A stretch of 64,000 nucleotides of DNA, from assembly GCA_930367205.1 (NCBI GenBank), contig OV884014.1, positions 114,211,768-114,275,767 of the forward strand, written 5' to 3'. The notes beneath the pieces were generated by a model. That model was not told where the DNA came from. It did no database searches and saw only the letters and a list, made by a program, of their open reading frames with translations. Below are positions 24,776 through 35,265 of the stretch, one piece after another. Within the stretch, counting starts at the first letter, position 1. The number at the start of each line of letters is the position of its first letter. A program made the translations under genes and the position numbers. This DNA comes from Acanthosoma haemorrhoidale (taxonomy: Eukaryota; Arthropoda; Insecta; Hemiptera; Acanthosomatidae).

Positions 24776-25449
24776 TGTGTGTGAGATATCATTGAAATTT
24801 TGTATTCATTTGAAAGTAAAAGCCTATCGATGCCATTATGCATGACTGATGAATATAACATCGTGCATTTTTCCGCCGCGGTTTCGCTGGGTGGCGCGCA
24901 TCCGAAATGTCCAATTTTCCATGACTCTGGAGCATAAATCAGGCTGAATTTGACCGATGGCATGGGTTATGTTGGCTTCGAGGGCTGTGATTTGTGGCTT
25001 TTTCGCATAGACCTGCGACTTGAGAAAACCCCACAAGCAAAATTCGCCAAGTTGTGGTCCACGAAAGACCGAGTTCTTGTGAGCGACACGAAATCGACTG
25101 CCTCGGATTCTCCTCCACACTCTCACGAACAGTGGCGATGTTTTCGGCAGATCTTGCGTTTCGACGGGTGTTGGTTGATTGTTTACTGAACCAGTGGACT
25201 CAAATTTATCCACCACACTGCGAATAGTCCTCTCGGTAGGACGGTTATGGCGACCTCGGAACGTTGCCCGAATAAAACAGCCATATTGATAAAACAATTT
25301 TATCATTTGCACGTGTTGTTGAACGCTATATCCATCCATGGTGATTTGACAAAACAGACTGAATAAATGACAGCCAATTCGACAGCTTCAACAATATGGC
25401 CGCTATCAACTGTCAAAGTTCGGAAGTCCCTATTGGAAGACGCTGTATT
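24776..25449 (-). mobile_element. mariner-like transposon, internally deleted copy 2
   Basis: Minus-strand element paralogous to 280-905 over both ends. The left edge is gagatatcattgaaatttt and the right edge is ggaagacgctgtatta. It has the transposase N-terminus and C-terminus but lacks the catalytic core. The element interior is clear, the extreme ends are estimated from the two-copy alignment. Confidence 0.8.
24836..25339 (-). pseudogene. deleted mariner-type transposase
   Basis: Open for 167 codons from an ATG at 25339, but composite. Residues 1 to about 60 are the mariner N-terminal HTH (HVQMIKLFYQ, RPTERTIRSVVDKFESTGS). A frame change follows near PTPVETQ, so about 40 residues are read out of frame. 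In the correct frame that stretch encodes the RSAENIA...TTTWRIL segment. The sequence then jumps to the end of the protein (LWGFLKSQVYAKKP, IGQIQPDLCSRV). The whole DDE/D catalytic region is deleted at a WRIL/LWG junction. Full-length transposases of this group are about 340 residues. It cannot transpose. Confidence 0.8.
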
Positions 25450-26007
25450 AAAAGAGAAGGAATCCCTGATCTCAATCACGGGCCATAAGCGCATTAAGCA
25501 CAGTGGTTCTCCAACACAAATAAAAACTAACACTATTGTAAAATTCAAAGTTGTTTCCGCTGAAAAAGAAAAACTAGCGGAAATCCCTTCGGAGAAGCTC
25601 CTAACTCTTCAATGATAAGAGTTGCAATTTTCGTTTTCAGGGGATGAAACCAACCAATATTTCTTCTTCTTTCAACAACATATCGTAATCATTGTTCCCT
25701 TAGAACGGAACATAAAATTTATACCCATACCAATACCAGGGAGGGTTTTTATTGACATAAGCGGTCGGTAGTGCATAGACTATGTTGAATGGCGTATTTG
25801 GGGCACTAAAGTCTTTTTTTTTTTTTAAATTAAAGATAATCGTTGTAGTTTATTCTCAAAGCGGGAGCCATCATTTTGAAACTAAGGCATAAATAATCTC
25901 CGGGATAAACGGAACTTAAAGCAATAATTAAAACATTACAAAGGGTAGTTCGAGCAATAGAAATAATTGTATCATTTTTGAAATAATGTACAAACCAAAA
26001 CCACATC
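25450..26007. other. no supported gene
   Basis: The frame running out of the mariner end stays open to 25615 (KEKESLISITGHKRIKHSGS...). It has no recognisable motif; the rest is AT-rich. Confidence 0.4.
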
Positions 26008-26606
26008 TGTCGGGCTCGGGTTTTATACCTGAGTATCCCCAAAATGGGGAGGAGACGCCCGCCGCGGGCTAGGGTCGCTACAACCTCTAGCCCCCGTCCG
26101 GCGAGCGCCCAGAAAGAGATAAGGCGGGCGGACCTATGGTCACCCTGGCTGACTAAAACATAGCTAGGTTAGGAAAGAGAGATGCAGAGGTAGTTGAATG
26201 AGAAGACCATGGTTTTGAGTAGTGCAACAGGCGCCAGTGCAGAGAGAGAGGAGAGAAGTGTTCAAGGTACCGGATGGTTTCTGTCTGTCGTCTTTTTTCT
26301 TATAAAATTTTTTCTTATAAGCTCTCAAACTTATAAAAATAGAATGTGGGAAAAATAAAAGGAAAATTATTTTGGACTGATGGGTGCCTTTCACTATGGG
26401 TAGTCCTATTTGAAGGATGTATGAGAAGGACGTCTGTCGTCTGACTGAGGGCGCGAGGGTTATATAGCCGGCTAGTCGTGGTGGGGGTGGGCCCCCACTC
26501 CTCACTGACGTCATAATCTTTATTAACATAATGAAAAATATATAAAAGGTCTGATACGAGAAGAGGGTGACTTATAATTGTTTGTGATTAGGAGGTGGCC
26601 ACAACA
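26008..26606 (-). mobile_element. solo LTR, TGTTGTGG family, minus orientation
   Basis: On the minus strand it starts TGTTGTGGCCACC and ends CCCGACA, like 16552-17373. It lacks the roughly 330-bp middle block of that copy: the flanking sequences cctaacctagctatgtttt and gccagggtga join directly. Flanking 5-mers are acatc and ccatc, a target duplication with one mismatch. A TATA-like tatatata lies near its 5' side. Confidence 0.8.
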
Positions 26607-26628
26607 CCATCTTTAAAACCACAGGATT

Positions 26629-26680
26629 CAGCAGCTAACGTTGTCATTTCTGATTGCTAAAACATGACTAGAAATCTTGT
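26629..26680. repeat. 50-bp dispersed repeat, copy 1
   Basis: cagcagctaacgttgt followed by gattgctaaaacatgac and agaaatc. The same block lies at 29080-29129 with few changes. Both copies lie just left of a minus-strand Jockey-A tail. Confidence 0.8.
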
Positions 26681-26718
26681 AAAAGAAATGTCACAATAAA
26701 TAATTGCGTAAAAGCTTT

Positions 26719-26779
26719 CCGTCAGCCGAATGTGAGCCAGTGGAGGCTGACCAAGATTGCGAGAGCCACAGACGCTCAG
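26719..26779 (-). mobile_element. Jockey-A sliver (copy A7)
   Basis: About 60 bp from the 3' untranslated region (ccgtcagcc, gccagtggaggctgacc, gagccacagacgctcag), truncated on both sides. Confidence 0.7.
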
Positions 26780-26909
26780 CTACAAGAAACTGTTGAAGAG
26801 TTCTAATGAAAACCATAGGTAAAAAATACGTAAAATAAAAATAAACTACCAAGGCAACAGAGTAACAACACAATAAATTAACGTTCAAAGATAGTTCAAG
26901 TAGGATAGG

Positions 26910-27000
26910 ATGCTCTCATAAGGCGTAGCTGCTTCATGATATGGAAGTCCTGGGTTCAAATCCCGAGACGGGCAGTTGCTTCACTTTCACAAATAAAAGT
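26910..27000 (+). repeat. tRNA-like SINE head or tRNA pseudogene
   Basis: Shows an A-box-like AGGCGTAGCTG (26921-26931) and a perfect B-box GGTTCAAATCCC (26953-26964), spaced 22 bp apart. That is the layout of an internal RNA polymerase III promoter. The flanks do not fold into a full acceptor stem, so this is not a working tRNA gene. An aaataaaag follows. Most likely the head of a tRNA-derived SINE. Confidence 0.5.
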
Positions 27001-29079
27001 GGTTAGCTCCGGTGACATGATAATCTTTGTGTGTTTTGCTTGTAGAGTATACCAGAGAAAACTCAAAATAAAAAAAGATTAAGACATATCTATTTAATTG
27101 AAAATTATTGATGGCAAATAATAGTTAGAGGGAATCCTGAAACCCGGGATCTTCCAGCTAGTGTTGAAACAACCTAAATGCACATTTGGCTACACAACCG
27201 AGGACATCCTCTTAAGGGGTCTCGTGTATGTTTTTTTGTCTACCTTAATTATTAATTAGCTGTATACTGAATGAACCAAAGTTAGAAAACATGTTTTATC
27301 AAAGCTAAGACATTTAAAATTTGAAAATTATATGACTCTTAGAAAGTAGAATTTGTAACGTTTATATGTCATTAGAAACTTCTTGGACAACATACAAAGA
27401 TAAATTTGCGATTTTGTCGGTAGTTTGAAAACTAATTTTGAATTTCTTACAAAAACCCAAAGTCATAGCGACAGAGATCGTGTCGTTTCGGTCATGGATA
27501 CAGAAACACTACATGGATACAACATGTCATCTTTTTCAACTGTCTATCTGTCTGATTCCATTTTATGTACATTAATATGAATATTTTAATCAAAAGAATT
27601 TTTTTCATCTATAAATATTTGAAACACCCTGTTAAGTATAGGAAGGTTTTTAAATAGGGTGGTATTTCTTAAAATGCATTTTCATTTTTTTATAATATTC
27701 CCTTTTAGATATTGTTATAAATACAATACATTATTAACGGCATTTTCATTTACTGTTGTAGTTTCTTTGAATGTTTTACTTATTAATATTTTTAATTCTG
27801 ACCTTACCTTATCATATTTATTTACTTTTTTTTTTAATTTTTGTTTTTTAAGGAGTTTTTTTGGAACTAATTCACAGTATATGTAAATAGCTAAATAGGT
27901 AAATATGATAGTAATATAAAAAATGTATGCATTGTGCAAATGAAACAACAAATGAAAATTAGGATTCTGCAGGAATGCAGAAAGATATATATATTATTTA
28001 ATTATTTGTACATATATATATATATACGCTTTTATAAGGTTTTATTTAAATATTTAAAGATCTCTGATCTAAAAGACAATTGAAATTGCGTGGTTACACC
28101 GAATCTAATTTTAAATTATTAATAATATATTGTATACTTGGAGGGTGGCCAGATTAAATAATATACATATTTATATATGAATAGTTATGTAATTATTTAT
28201 TTCTGCTTCTCTCTCGTTCATTATTATACTACTCTATTTTACAGAGATTTTATATATAATGTTTATCATATTATTATTATTGAACTATACACATACTCGT
28301 ATTAAACATCTTCCAAACGTGCAATCAATATAATTTTTCCTGCATTTTGGAAATTAGTTTTGTTCATTGCTAACGCTGGTTCTTATATCAAATATGTTTC
28401 CTTGGTTAAATAATTAACGATGCATAGTTGTGAATTATTTGTGAAACCAAATAAAGTTACTATAGAGTATTTGTTTATATAAAATTAAGATTGCTATCCT
28501 ACAAATTATAAAGTGGATTATGAGCAAGCATTATTTTTAAAGCTAGAGCGACATAGCGAGCTGTAGTCGCCGCTACATTTCGAGGTCTACCTCTGCTGTA
28601 TGGGACAGAGCAAATATTTATAAAGTAAGTTGTAACAGTTGAAATATAAAGGGGGTGACATTACCCCCTGTTCGTCCGCCCCCACCCCCATGAGTTGCTT
28701 AATTAAATTACCGCCCACTCACCCCACCTGCCTAACCCCAAACCCTTCTCGCTCGAGCTAGAGTAAATAGCAGTGTATAGCAGTTGTTTATACGTGAGCA
28801 CAATTAACCGTTTTGTTGATGCTAGTATTCCTGGTCAATTATCTTAGTCAAATTGTCACAAATTTGACAACAAACAAGCCAGTCAGTCACACAGTCATAG
28901 AAGGCGGTGGTATTGCTCTGTTAATTGTGTCGAATACGGTATTAATAGGCCCTCACTCTTAATGTTGAGATTATTCAATTACATTACAAATCTGTATTTG
29001 TTGACATAGAAAGTAGCTTAAGAAAGAAGCCAATTTTTCAATACAGTTATAACATAAGTTTATTCATCGGCAAGAGGCT
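27001..29079. other. no supported gene
   Basis: Very AT-rich 2.1 kb with TA runs (about 27985-28025). A GC-richer strip at 28530-28760 contains C-rich segments but no coding frame. Confidence 0.45.
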
Positions 29080-29129
29080 TCAGCAGCTAACGTTGTAATT
29101 TCCGATTGCTAAAACATGACAAGAAATCG
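29080..29129. repeat. 50-bp dispersed repeat, copy 2
   Basis: Matches 26629-26680 (cagcagctaacgttgtaatt, gattgctaaaacatgac, agaaatc). Confidence 0.8.
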
Positions 29130-29149
29130 TTTTATATTGCAACTTATTA

Positions 29150-29352
29150 ATTATGATAAAATTACAATCAGCATTAAGGTTGCAATAAATACTTTTTTGA
29201 AAGCTCGACGTCAGCCTCGTCGCCGGATACGAGCCTGTGGAGGCTGACCAAGTGTGCGAGACCCACAGACGCTCAGAAGAAACTGGCCATTGTCAGGACT
29301 CCTGGCACGAGGATTGTAGGGAGGAGTGGCGCAGTGCAATGACTGTGCTGGT
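29150..29352 (-). mobile_element. Jockey-A fragment (copy A8)
   Basis: Minus-strand 3' region from the terminal attacaatc part through gccacagacgctcag to gcgcagtgcaatgactgtgct. Internal pieces are missing. It lies head-on against copy A9. Confidence 0.75.
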
Positions 29353-29384
29353 TACAACATGTTATTATTTATTTATTTCTGGAG

Positions 29385-29995
29385 AGCTATGGGGGGCAGC
29401 AAAAAAGTCGAACATCAAGCGTATCCAATCCTTTCAATCAAAAGTCCTAAGAACAATAGTAAATGTCCCTTATTACGTCAGCAACAAAACCCTTCATAAC
29501 CATCTTAATATACCCTACATTCTTGAACTCATCCCTTCCAGGTTCATGAAATTCCAGGATAAACTATCCAACCACCCTAATCCCCTAGCACAGTCATTAC
29601 ACTGCACCATTCATCCCTATAATCCTCCTCGGAGACTGAAACGATAGTGGCCTGGTGACCTGCTATAAATCCGTGGCAGTGGTAGTCCTGGCAATGGCCA
29701 ATTTCTCTAATCATATCCTCAGCGTCTGTGGCTCTCGCGCTCTTGGTCAGCCTCCGCTGGCTCGTTTCCGGTGAGGTGGCTGACGGAGGAGCATGTGGGA
29801 CTTCCCAAGAATCCGCTTCTTATATCGCATGCGAGGGAGGTGACAACCATGTGGAGTTGGGAGGCCTGTGATTTTTGTAAATATTGTATGAATGAGCGAG
29901 TGAATGATGAATTGTAAATATGTTATTAATGAGAACAATTATTTCTTACTTATTGCTTACTAAGAAAGATTGTAATTTTTGCACAATGAAGAATA
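29385..29995 (+). mobile_element. Jockey-A fragment (copy A9)
   Basis: Plus-strand copy. The ORF2 tail reads SGELWGAAKKSNIKRIQ, VLRTIVNVPYYVSNKTL, NIPYILELIPSRF, NPLAQSLHC and a terminal RRLKR with stop at 29645-29647. The 3' untranslated region follows to cacaatgaagaataaaat. The C-terminal coding stretch is open, which makes it one of the better preserved tails. It abuts A8 in opposite orientation. Confidence 0.85.
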
Positions 29996-30697
29996 AAATC
30001 CTGGATTAACAAGAGTATGTTGTTTGATAGGTTAATAAAAATACCAAACGCCTAAACCCTATTCCAGAGATTAAGTATGTGAATGGGTCCATGGAAGAAC
30101 TACGTAAATCCACTAGACAAAACTTTGGGGAAAAAAAACAAAAAACATAATTAGGTCTAAATGATGCCTAAAGAAAATAACATTAGGCTTATAATAAACT
30201 TTTCTGTCAATGTGTCAGATTGATTTTAACTCAATTATCGTCTGGAGTCGTCAACTTTTGATGAATTTTCAAAATTCGTACGAGTTGAAGAAGCAGAATA
30301 TAAAAGCGTATATAAAGAATATAAAATAAAAAGAACATAATTGCAACTCCAAAGTAGCTATGCTAATGCTACAATAATTCTGTGAAGGCGCCCCGTAGGC
30401 GTCGCCTTCATAACCCTCGCTCCATAGGCCATGGAAAATTATCTTCTATTTTTCTGGTATATATTCTGACAGTTAATGCTATCTTTTCCTTCCGTCTCAC
30501 ATACAAATTTTCCATGCCCACTGTGATTTTCCCTTCAAGGGAGAATTCGGACTGATCTTTTAACGCGAATAGGTGTGTACGCCATCTTCTAAACCAAAAA
30601 TATAACGATAAAACCATTTCGATAAAAATTGAACAGAACCACTTCTTCCATGAATCCATTCATATATATATATTATTAGTATATTTTAATTTATGTT
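29996..30697. other. no supported gene
   Basis: AT-rich; a GC-richer segment at 30380-30480 has no recognised coding content. Confidence 0.45.
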
Positions 30698-31623
30698 TGT
30701 AGCGACCGCTAAACTACATAAGATAAATCACCCTATAATCTATTGTATATATATTGTAAATTATTTATAATACGTTGTAAATTAATTTAAACAAATGTAA
30801 ATTACATTACAACAGCCATTGTAAATGGTGTAAATAATAAAAGACGCAGCTGCAAAAAAACTAGTCAGAGGCCCTTGAAGGGGGAGTCAGGTAGTGGCTA
30901 GGAGGCTGTGTGGGTCCCGGTCTAGAATAGGCAAGAGTCACCGCAACCCTGCGGTTTGGTTAGTCAGAATAAAACCCCAGATCATTGGTTACTGGGGGCT
31001 ACATATACCCCCTAGTTTTAGACGGTAAATCATTCTAACTATGGCTCTCTGACTGGTACTTGCAGCTGCACTGATGTTTCAAAATTTGGCCTTCTCATTT
31101 ATGAAAACCTCTGCATCTCTCCTCCTAACCTCGCTATGTTTTAGTCCGGCCTCGTCAGACCCCAAACTCTCCTAGTGGGATTCTCTGTCTTCGCCTCGCT
31201 AAAACTAGCACCACCTTGGGAGAGATCTCTCCCTCGCGGACAACGGTTGCCGTGGCCCTACAAATTTACCTAGTAGTGTCTCTCACGACAATCCAGTCTG
31301 CCTCTCTCCGGTTCACACTTGCCTTTGGGATTCGGACGGTTTTCGCCTACCATCAGAAACCGAGTGTGAATTCGCGGTCATTCCAAGACCACATAAACTA
31401 CCTACACTACCTACCCTAAACCTCTTCTCCTGAACATAGTGCATTGTCGGGGCACATTTTCTAACATTTTATGGAGTTAGATAAATAAAAAAAATACGAA
31501 TTAAGCTGCCGAACGACTAGGCCACCAGCAAAGGTCAATGACCACAGGTTTATTTATCTCTTTCTGTCACCCGCAGAGCATTGGCTGGGTCGACGAGATC
31601 TCCCCCGGTGAGTGCTCCCGACA
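30698..31623 (+). mobile_element. solo LTR, TGTAGCGACC family
   Basis: Begins TGTAGCGACCGCTAA and is taken to end at a CCCGACA (31617-31623). It aligns with 5301-6187 for most of its length and with 48450-49072 at the start. The 3' third (aattaagctgcc, gactaggccaccagc) matches the TGTTGTGG family at 16552-17373 instead. Flanking 5-mers (atgtt, gctag) do not match, so either the right end is misplaced or the site has decayed. Confidence 0.65.
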
Positions 31624-32825
31624 GCTAGATACCTCAGAAACATGAAAATACAGCTATTTCCATTAAAAATTATTTTACGCTGTTCCTAATTTGGAGTCAA
31701 ATTGAACAACATTTCCAATAACGATTAGTGACTTTCGTTTTGTTTTATTAAAATATAATTTCGAAAATCATCGTTAACACAAAACAACAATAATGGCATT
31801 ACTCATATTGTGACATTTGACTCGATAGTTCCACTTGATGGCCCATTATCATTGGGCACTAAATAGTGAAATTTATCATATTCATCATATTGTCTTCTGC
31901 CTAGTACTGCCTTTTCTCAACTACCTTAAAATACAGAACTCCTTTATTACGTACATTTTACAACTAGTTAAATTCTACTAGCAATTAGTGCTCATAAAGG
32001 TATGTGTGTTGGTATATATCAAGTGGCATACATTTATGCCAAAAGCTTAAGTTCACACGCCATTGAGGAATGAAAATGAACTGCTACCATGAACCCCCCC
32101 CCCCACCTCCGAACCCTAAAACGTATCAAACAAAAAGGCCCCCCCCCATCAACTTCACGCCGGTAAAGTTGGCAGTCGACCTATCTTGCCTAACTTGTTC
32201 CACATCCAACACGGCGTAAAACAGAACTTGCCAACTTTACGAAGCACTGGGGACTTCCCAACCGTTATAATAATACTTAAATTATATGCAAATTCACAAT
32301 TCAGATACCTTTATTCATATAAACAGAGAACCCATGCTTCTTCGTATCCGTACAGTGTATTCAATGGTGCTAACTAAATACTGGTCACGAAATAAGGGGT
32401 GCGGGTTGGGGGGGAGTCAAACTACCTCAAGTTTTCTTCTATTTTCGATGAGCCAGAAATGATACCGCAAAAGTGCGTACGAAAATATCTTTTTTGGGTT
32501 ACTTGATACAACCTAAAATGAATACAAATTCTTGTACCACAGACTAGACAGTAGAATTGAAACTACTAGGTAAATTGTCATTCGTAGATATTTGATAAGT
32601 ATATTAGACTTCACCTTAGATTACGCTTAATAACTTTTCGTCAAAATTGGTGCTACATACACCATGTATGTATATAGAGCAGAATCATATCTTTTCGGAG
32701 GTATGAGAGCAAAAACTACACATAGCAAAATCAATTACGATTTTCTTAGTTTTAAGCAATTTTACACTTCCAGATGTCTTTTAAAATTATAGAAATATTT
32801 ATATATTTTTTTTTTTTTAGTTTTA
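31624..32825. other. no supported gene
   Basis: AT-rich with C runs near 32094 and 32142. Nothing recognised. Confidence 0.45.
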
Positions 32826-33635
32826 TATAGCTTCTTTATTGTGCTAAAATTACAATCTGCCTTATTAGGCAATATGTAATTGAGATAAATGTTCTCATTC
32901 ATACCATATTTACAATTCATCATTCACTCCCTCGTTCATACAATATTTACAGCCCAAAGGCCTCCCAAATCCACATGGTTGTCACCTCCCTCACATGCGA
33001 AAGAGGAAGCGGAGTCTTGAAAAGTCACCCACGCTCCTACGTCATCCTCGTCACCGGATACGAGCCAGAGGAGGCTGACCAAGAGCGCGGGATCCACAGA
33101 CGCTAAGGACATTATTGGAGAAAATGACTATTTCCAGGACTCCCAGTGTCACTTATTTATAGCAGGTCACGAGGCCACTGCCGTTTCAGTCTCCGAGGAG
33201 GATTACAGGGATGAGTGGTGTAGTGCAATGATTGTGCTAGGGAATTAAGGTGGTTGGATAAGTTACTATGGAATTTCATGAATATGGAAGGGATGAGTTC
33301 AAGAATGTAAGGTATATTAAGATCGTTGAAGGGTTTTGTTGCTGACGTAATAAGGGGCATTTACTATTGTTCTCAGGACTTTTTATTGAAAGGATACGCT
33401 TGATGTTCGCCTGTTTTGCTGTCCCCCATAGCTCTATTCCGTATGTCTAGATTGGCTTAAGTTTAACTTTGTAAATTAGTAATTCTATTGAGAGATGGGA
33501 TGTCCTTCGAAGTAGTCTGTACAGTTTTCCACAGCGTCTGTTTAGCCTCGTATGAGGGTTCCAGGTCAGCTGTTTGTCGAGATGGAAGTCTAAATACCGT
33601 ACTGTCTCGGATACAGAGGGAGAGGAATAGATTTT
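32826..33635 (-). mobile_element. Jockey-A fragment (copy A10)
   Basis: One of the longest tails. On minus it runs from the TVRYLDFHLDKQL-like block (near 33600) through the LWGTAKQ block (near 33430) and NLNIPYILELIPSIF to RRLKRQWPRDLL. The complete 3' untranslated region with hairpin follows. Small deletions and frame changes break ORF2. Confidence 0.85.
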
Positions 33636-33857
33636 TAAATATTTAATTACAATCGACGGTTATCACTTTATTTCACTTTATTAACGCAGTGAAAATATTC
33701 GAGTTTCTGGTTAAGTATTTTAACCGCAAAAAACCGATTTTTTTTCATGTTACTTTGGCTGGTAATTATTAATAGATGGAAATTATTTTGGGAGTAATCT
33801 GTACCAAATTTGAGAGAATTCACATTGTATTCCCTTTTTTTAGAACATTTATATATA

Positions 33858-34039
33858 AGTTAGCTGAGGAGTCTACTATGAGGAGATAACATAGGTAAGA
33901 CTCCCCAGCTAATCCTCTCAAGGCATTAGCCAAACTATATATAGGAGTAAAGAAGATAAATAAAGCTCATTCTCAACTTAGCTCTCGTGTCAGTCATTAC
34001 CTCTTCCCCTTTTTAGTCTCGGATTTCAGTCTATCATAA
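33858..34039 (+). repeat. 5' LTR of the Gypsy element
   Basis: 182 bp, by eye identical to 38976-39157. It has a TATA-like TATATATAG at 33936-33944 and an AATAAA at 33959-33964, consistent with a short U3, R and U5. It lacks the usual TG...CA ends and starts AGTTAG. Confidence 0.93.
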
Positions 34040-34040
34040 G

Positions 34041-34057
34041 TGGTGCCGAAACCCGGG
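34041..34057 (+). promoter_or_regulatory. primer-binding site, tRNA-Phe
   Basis: TGGTGCCGAAACCCGGG lies one base after the LTR. Its complement ends TTTCGGCACCA, which matches the 3' end of eukaryotic tRNA-Phe(GAA), whose acceptor 5' strand is GCCGAAA. It would prime minus-strand synthesis. Confidence 0.85.
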
Positions 34058-34113
34058 TGTTATCGTTGCCGTAGAGTTATCGGTTCGTGAGTTGTTTCTC
34101 TTTCGATTACGGG

Positions 34114-35265
34114 ATGCCGGAGGGAGTGCTCAGGCCAGCGGTGCTCAACGCAGCAGCGGACATACCGCAACTACCTCAAACGACCATGGCGGCCGCTCAT
34201 GCCAACACCATGGCATGGATGAAGATCCAGGCGATCACAGCACAAAATGTGAGGACAGCAATCTCCGATCTAGAGAGGTTTTCCGGTGAAACAGGAGAGC
34301 TGAATCACTTCCTGAAGGGAGGGGACAGGGTAATGGTACGGATAGAGTGCAAGCGAGCGGAGGATCTCATTACCGAAGGGGATGCCGAGTCGCTGAGGGC
34401 AGCTCTAGTGTGCAGGGTGAAGAGGAGCATCCTAAACATGATCCAGGCGGACGAGGAGACCCCATGGATGGCCATAAAGGAACGACTGAAGAAGGCGTTC
34501 GGAGGGGGACGGTGGACACCTGAGGAAGACATTTTTAAGATGTTTCGGGAGACCAAGAAGTCCCACCAGACAAATGGACACTACGCCGGAAATCTCCTAG
34601 CGAAGTATAACAACATCACAGAGAAGATGAGGGAGTCGGTAAGCGCGCCTGAGGTGGAGGCACGTATGGCGTTCCTATCGACTATATTAAAAGTTCAGTT
34701 GGCAAAGGAGACGGGAAAGAAGGAGGGATTCCCGAGAGAACGCGCGTTCCTGGAGTGTGCCCAGGAGATGGTGGACGCCAGCGCCAGGGAGGAGGAAGGC
34801 GCGGGATACGAACGAGACGTGAGTTGGAAGAGAGTCACGTACAGAAGGAGCCCGCCAAGACAGAGTGGACACAGCCGGGGAATGGAAAGGCGGACCGGCA
34901 GAGGGCAGGACGAGAGGAGGAGGAAGCAGGAAGGAAGGTGCTTCGAATGCAATCGTCCGGGACACGTAGCGGCTCAGTGCGGCCAGGTAAAATGCTTCGA
35001 ATGCGGGAGACAAGGGCATATGGCCAGGAATTGCCCTAGACGTAATACCCGAGGCGACAGGAGGGGATTCCGGCCGGAACCTATGGAGGTGAACCAGCAG
35101 GAGTGGACCCCACGGAGACAAGCTGGACGAGCCGCGACCCCCTACTCAAGCGGAGAGTCTTCAGGAGACGAAAGCGGTCGGTCGGAGCGCAGCGCCCCGA
35201 CGTTGAGACACGAGGTAAGTGGGGGGAACCGTGGAAAGGGGGGCCCTCGGGAGCCGAGGTGGTAA
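34114..35265 (+). CDS. gag: Gypsy gag (capsid-nucleocapsid)
   Basis: Encodes a 383-residue structural polyprotein that would package the RNA into cytoplasmic particles. I start at the first ATG (34114); the frame is open 9 codons further upstream but without ATG. The N-terminal two thirds is a helical, charged capsid-like region. A basic, Arg-rich linker follows, then two CCHC zinc knuckles, CFECNRPGHVAAQC (from residue 276) and CFECGRQGHMARNC (from residue 294), the nucleic-acid-binding part. The C-terminal tail is Ser, Gly and Arg rich. It ends at TAA 35263-35265, after which the same frame continues into pol. A strong donor-like GAG/GTAAGT lies at 35212-35220. The frame is intact. Confidence 0.92.
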   Translation: MPEGVLRPAVLNAAADIPQLPQTTMAAAHANTMAWMKIQAITAQNVRTAISDLERFSGETGELNHFLKGGDRVMVRIECKRAEDLITEGDAESLRAALVCRVKRSILNMIQADEETPWMAIKERLKKAFGGGRWTPEEDIFKMFRETKKSHQTNGHYAGNLLAKYNNITEKMRESVSAPEVEARMAFLSTILKVQLAKETGKKEGFPRERAFLECAQEMVDASAREEEGAGYERDVSWKRVTYRRSPPRQSGHSRGMERRTGRGQDERRRKQEGRCFECNRPGHVAAQCGQVKCFECGRQGHMARNCPRRNTRGDRRGFRPEPMEVNQQEWTPRRQAGRAATPYSSGESSGDESGRSERSAPTLRHEVSGGNRGKGGPREPRW

